Of a stretch of DNA of 6,624 nucleotides, positions 5,868 through 6,624 are shown one piece after another. The notes under the pieces were generated by a model, which was not told the DNA's origin, did not search any database, and was given only the letters and a program-made list of their open reading frames with translations. The stretch is from contig JACPSA010000099.1 in the NCBI GenBank assembly GCA_016193545.1, positions 1 to 6,624 of the forward strand, in the 5' to 3' direction. The first letter of the stretch is position 1, and every line of letters begins with the position of its first letter. Origin of the DNA: Chloroflexota bacterium (GTDB lineage Bacteria > Chloroflexota > Dehalococcoidia > Dehalococcoidales > UBA2162). Made by a program: the position numbers and the translations under genes.

Positions 5868-6449
5868 ATGGAGTATAACCCGCTTGCTGCTGATGTCGAG
5901 CGATTGGCCGAGAGCTTGGGGCAATTTCCTGAACCCGTAGTTAACCCGGCCCTGATAGCTGTCAGCGGTCTGCCCGGTTCGGGCAAGTCTTACTTCTGTA
6001 GCAAGCTAACCGAGAGGTTACCGTTCGTTATTTTGGAAAGTGATACCCTGCGTAAAGTCCTTTTCCCATCACCCAGCTATGACCTGAAAGAAAATTCATA
6101 CCTCTTTCGGGTGATAGATCACCTTATTGAAAAATTATTGAAAAAAGGAATTCCCCTTATTCTGGATGCCACCAATCTGTCAGAGCGGCATCGTGAGTAT
6201 CTTTATAACATCGCTGACAGACTGAATGTCAAGCTGGTCCTGGTACGTGTCGAGGCACCACCTCAGGTGGTGCACGGACGACTTGAGAGACGGTTAGAAA
6301 ATCCGGAGAGTAAATCGGACGCTGATTGGACAGTATATCAGAGGATGAAGTCCTCGGTTGAGAAAATCCGCCGTAAACACTACGTTGTGGATACATCTCG
6401 AGATATTAATCCGGTCCTGGACAAGATCGTGAAAGAGGTAGCGCATTAG
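5868..6449 (+). CDS. P-loop kinase of the AAA_33 / zeta-toxin-like type
   Basis: This is a small cytoplasmic ATP-dependent kinase-type protein of unknown substrate. It has an N-terminal stretch of about 27 residues without known motif, then LIAVSGLPGSGKS with the Walker A P-loop at 34-41. VILESDTLRK follows, in the position where related kinases hold the substrate-binding Asp, then PLILDATNLSERHRE, the ATN/R motif typical of polynucleotide-kinase and zeta-like AAA_33 proteins. An arginine-rich lid (RLERRLENPES) follows, and the chain closes with YVVDTSRDINPVLDKIV, which packs on the nucleotide site in this fold. At 193 residues it is a stand-alone domain. No antitoxin-like partner lies next to it, so a toxin role is not supported; a housekeeping nucleotide, sugar or RNA-end kinase is as likely. 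The next gene starts 44 bases later and may be co-transcribed. Confidence 0.85.
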   Translation: MEYNPLAADVERLAESLGQFPEPVVNPALIAVSGLPGSGKSYFCSKLTERLPFVILESDTLRKVLFPSPSYDLKENSYLFRVIDHLIEKLLKKGIPLILDATNLSERHREYLYNIADRLNVKLVLVRVEAPPQVVHGRLERRLENPESKSDADWTVYQRMKSSVEKIRRKHYVVDTSRDINPVLDKIVKEVAH

Positions 6450-6493
6450 TAAGTTGCTAAAACTTAGTTTAGAAAGAGCGAAAGGAGAACGAG

Positions 6494-6624
6494 GTGGAAA
6501 TTAAGGCGGCAGTTGGTGACATTGCTAAAATTGAAACTGATGCTATTGTGGTGAACTTTTTTGAGGGTATGAAACACCCGGAGGGTGATACAGCCACTAT
6601 CGACAAGGCTCTGGGGGGGACTAT
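6494..6624 (+). CDS. pepA: Leucyl aminopeptidase (M17), N-terminal fragment cut by the window end
   Basis: Only the first 43 codons are in the window. The product begins MEIKAAVGDIAKIETDAIVV and continues NFFEGMKHPEGDTATIDKALGGT. The order 'D-A-I-V-V-N-x-F-E-G ... P-x-G ... D-K-A-L-G-G' is typical of the N-terminal domain of M17 leucyl aminopeptidases, cytoplasmic two-metal enzymes that trim N-terminal residues from peptides. The catalytic domain lies beyond the window and cannot be checked. The GTG start is supported by AAAGGAG at 6481-6487, 6 bases upstream. The 44-base gap after the kinase holds only a weak AT-rich hairpin (TAAGTT/AACTTA, 6450-6455 with 6461-6466) and no T-run, so read-through from the kinase gene is likely. 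Confidence 0.8.
   Translation, partial: MEIKAAVGDIAKIETDAIVVNFFEGMKHPEGDTATIDKALGGT

Noticed and set aside
5868..6449. A toxin-antitoxin module based on the zeta-like kinase
   Set aside because: No small antitoxin gene adjoins it, and the next gene is a housekeeping aminopeptidase; AAA_33 kinases are often not toxins.

Overview
The window is bacterial DNA with short intergenic gaps, ATG and GTG starts, and all recognisable genes on the plus strand. The gene mix is a lysidine synthetase, an ADP-forming acyl-CoA synthetase beta subunit, an AMP-forming acyl-CoA ligase, a DegV protein, a P-loop kinase and an M17 aminopeptidase. Together with GC-rich hairpin repeats between genes, this fits an anaerobic Chloroflexota (Dehalococcoidia-like) genome. 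That placement is an inference from gene content and repeat style; no rRNA or other marker is present to prove it.

Layout: (1) 1-211 is an intergenic stretch that opens with the right end of a dispersed repeat and holds a -10-like box before tilS. (2) 212-1672 is tilS, complete and ordinary. (3) 1673-2061 is a 389-bp gap filled mostly by a palindromic, MITE-like repeat (about 1728-1880) and a second inverted repeat (1894-1945). It ends in a good extended -10 promoter. (4) 2062-4346 is a two-gene operon with a 2-nt gap: an ADP-forming acyl-CoA synthetase beta subunit (acdB-like) and an AMP-forming acyl-CoA ligase. (5) A near-consensus promoter (4394-4422) and an AT-rich leader of roughly 110 nt precede a 47-codon gene (4539-4682) for a two-helix membrane protein. 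(6) 4803-5660 is a DegV/FakB-like fatty-acid-binding protein. (7) 5868-6449 is a zeta-toxin/AAA_33-type P-loop kinase, followed at 6494 by the start of an M17 leucyl aminopeptidase that runs off the window.

Three genes touch acyl-group chemistry: acyl-CoA formation by the ADP-forming and AMP-forming routes, and fatty-acid binding by DegV. I see no evidence for a new multi-gene defence or mobile system. The points most worth a second look are the heavily altered ATP-binding P-loop of the acyl-CoA ligase, the ADP-forming beta subunit with no alpha subunit beside it, the DegV protein lacking the usual C-terminal His, the small membrane-protein gene with its own strong expression signals, and the composite palindromic repeats on both sides of tilS.
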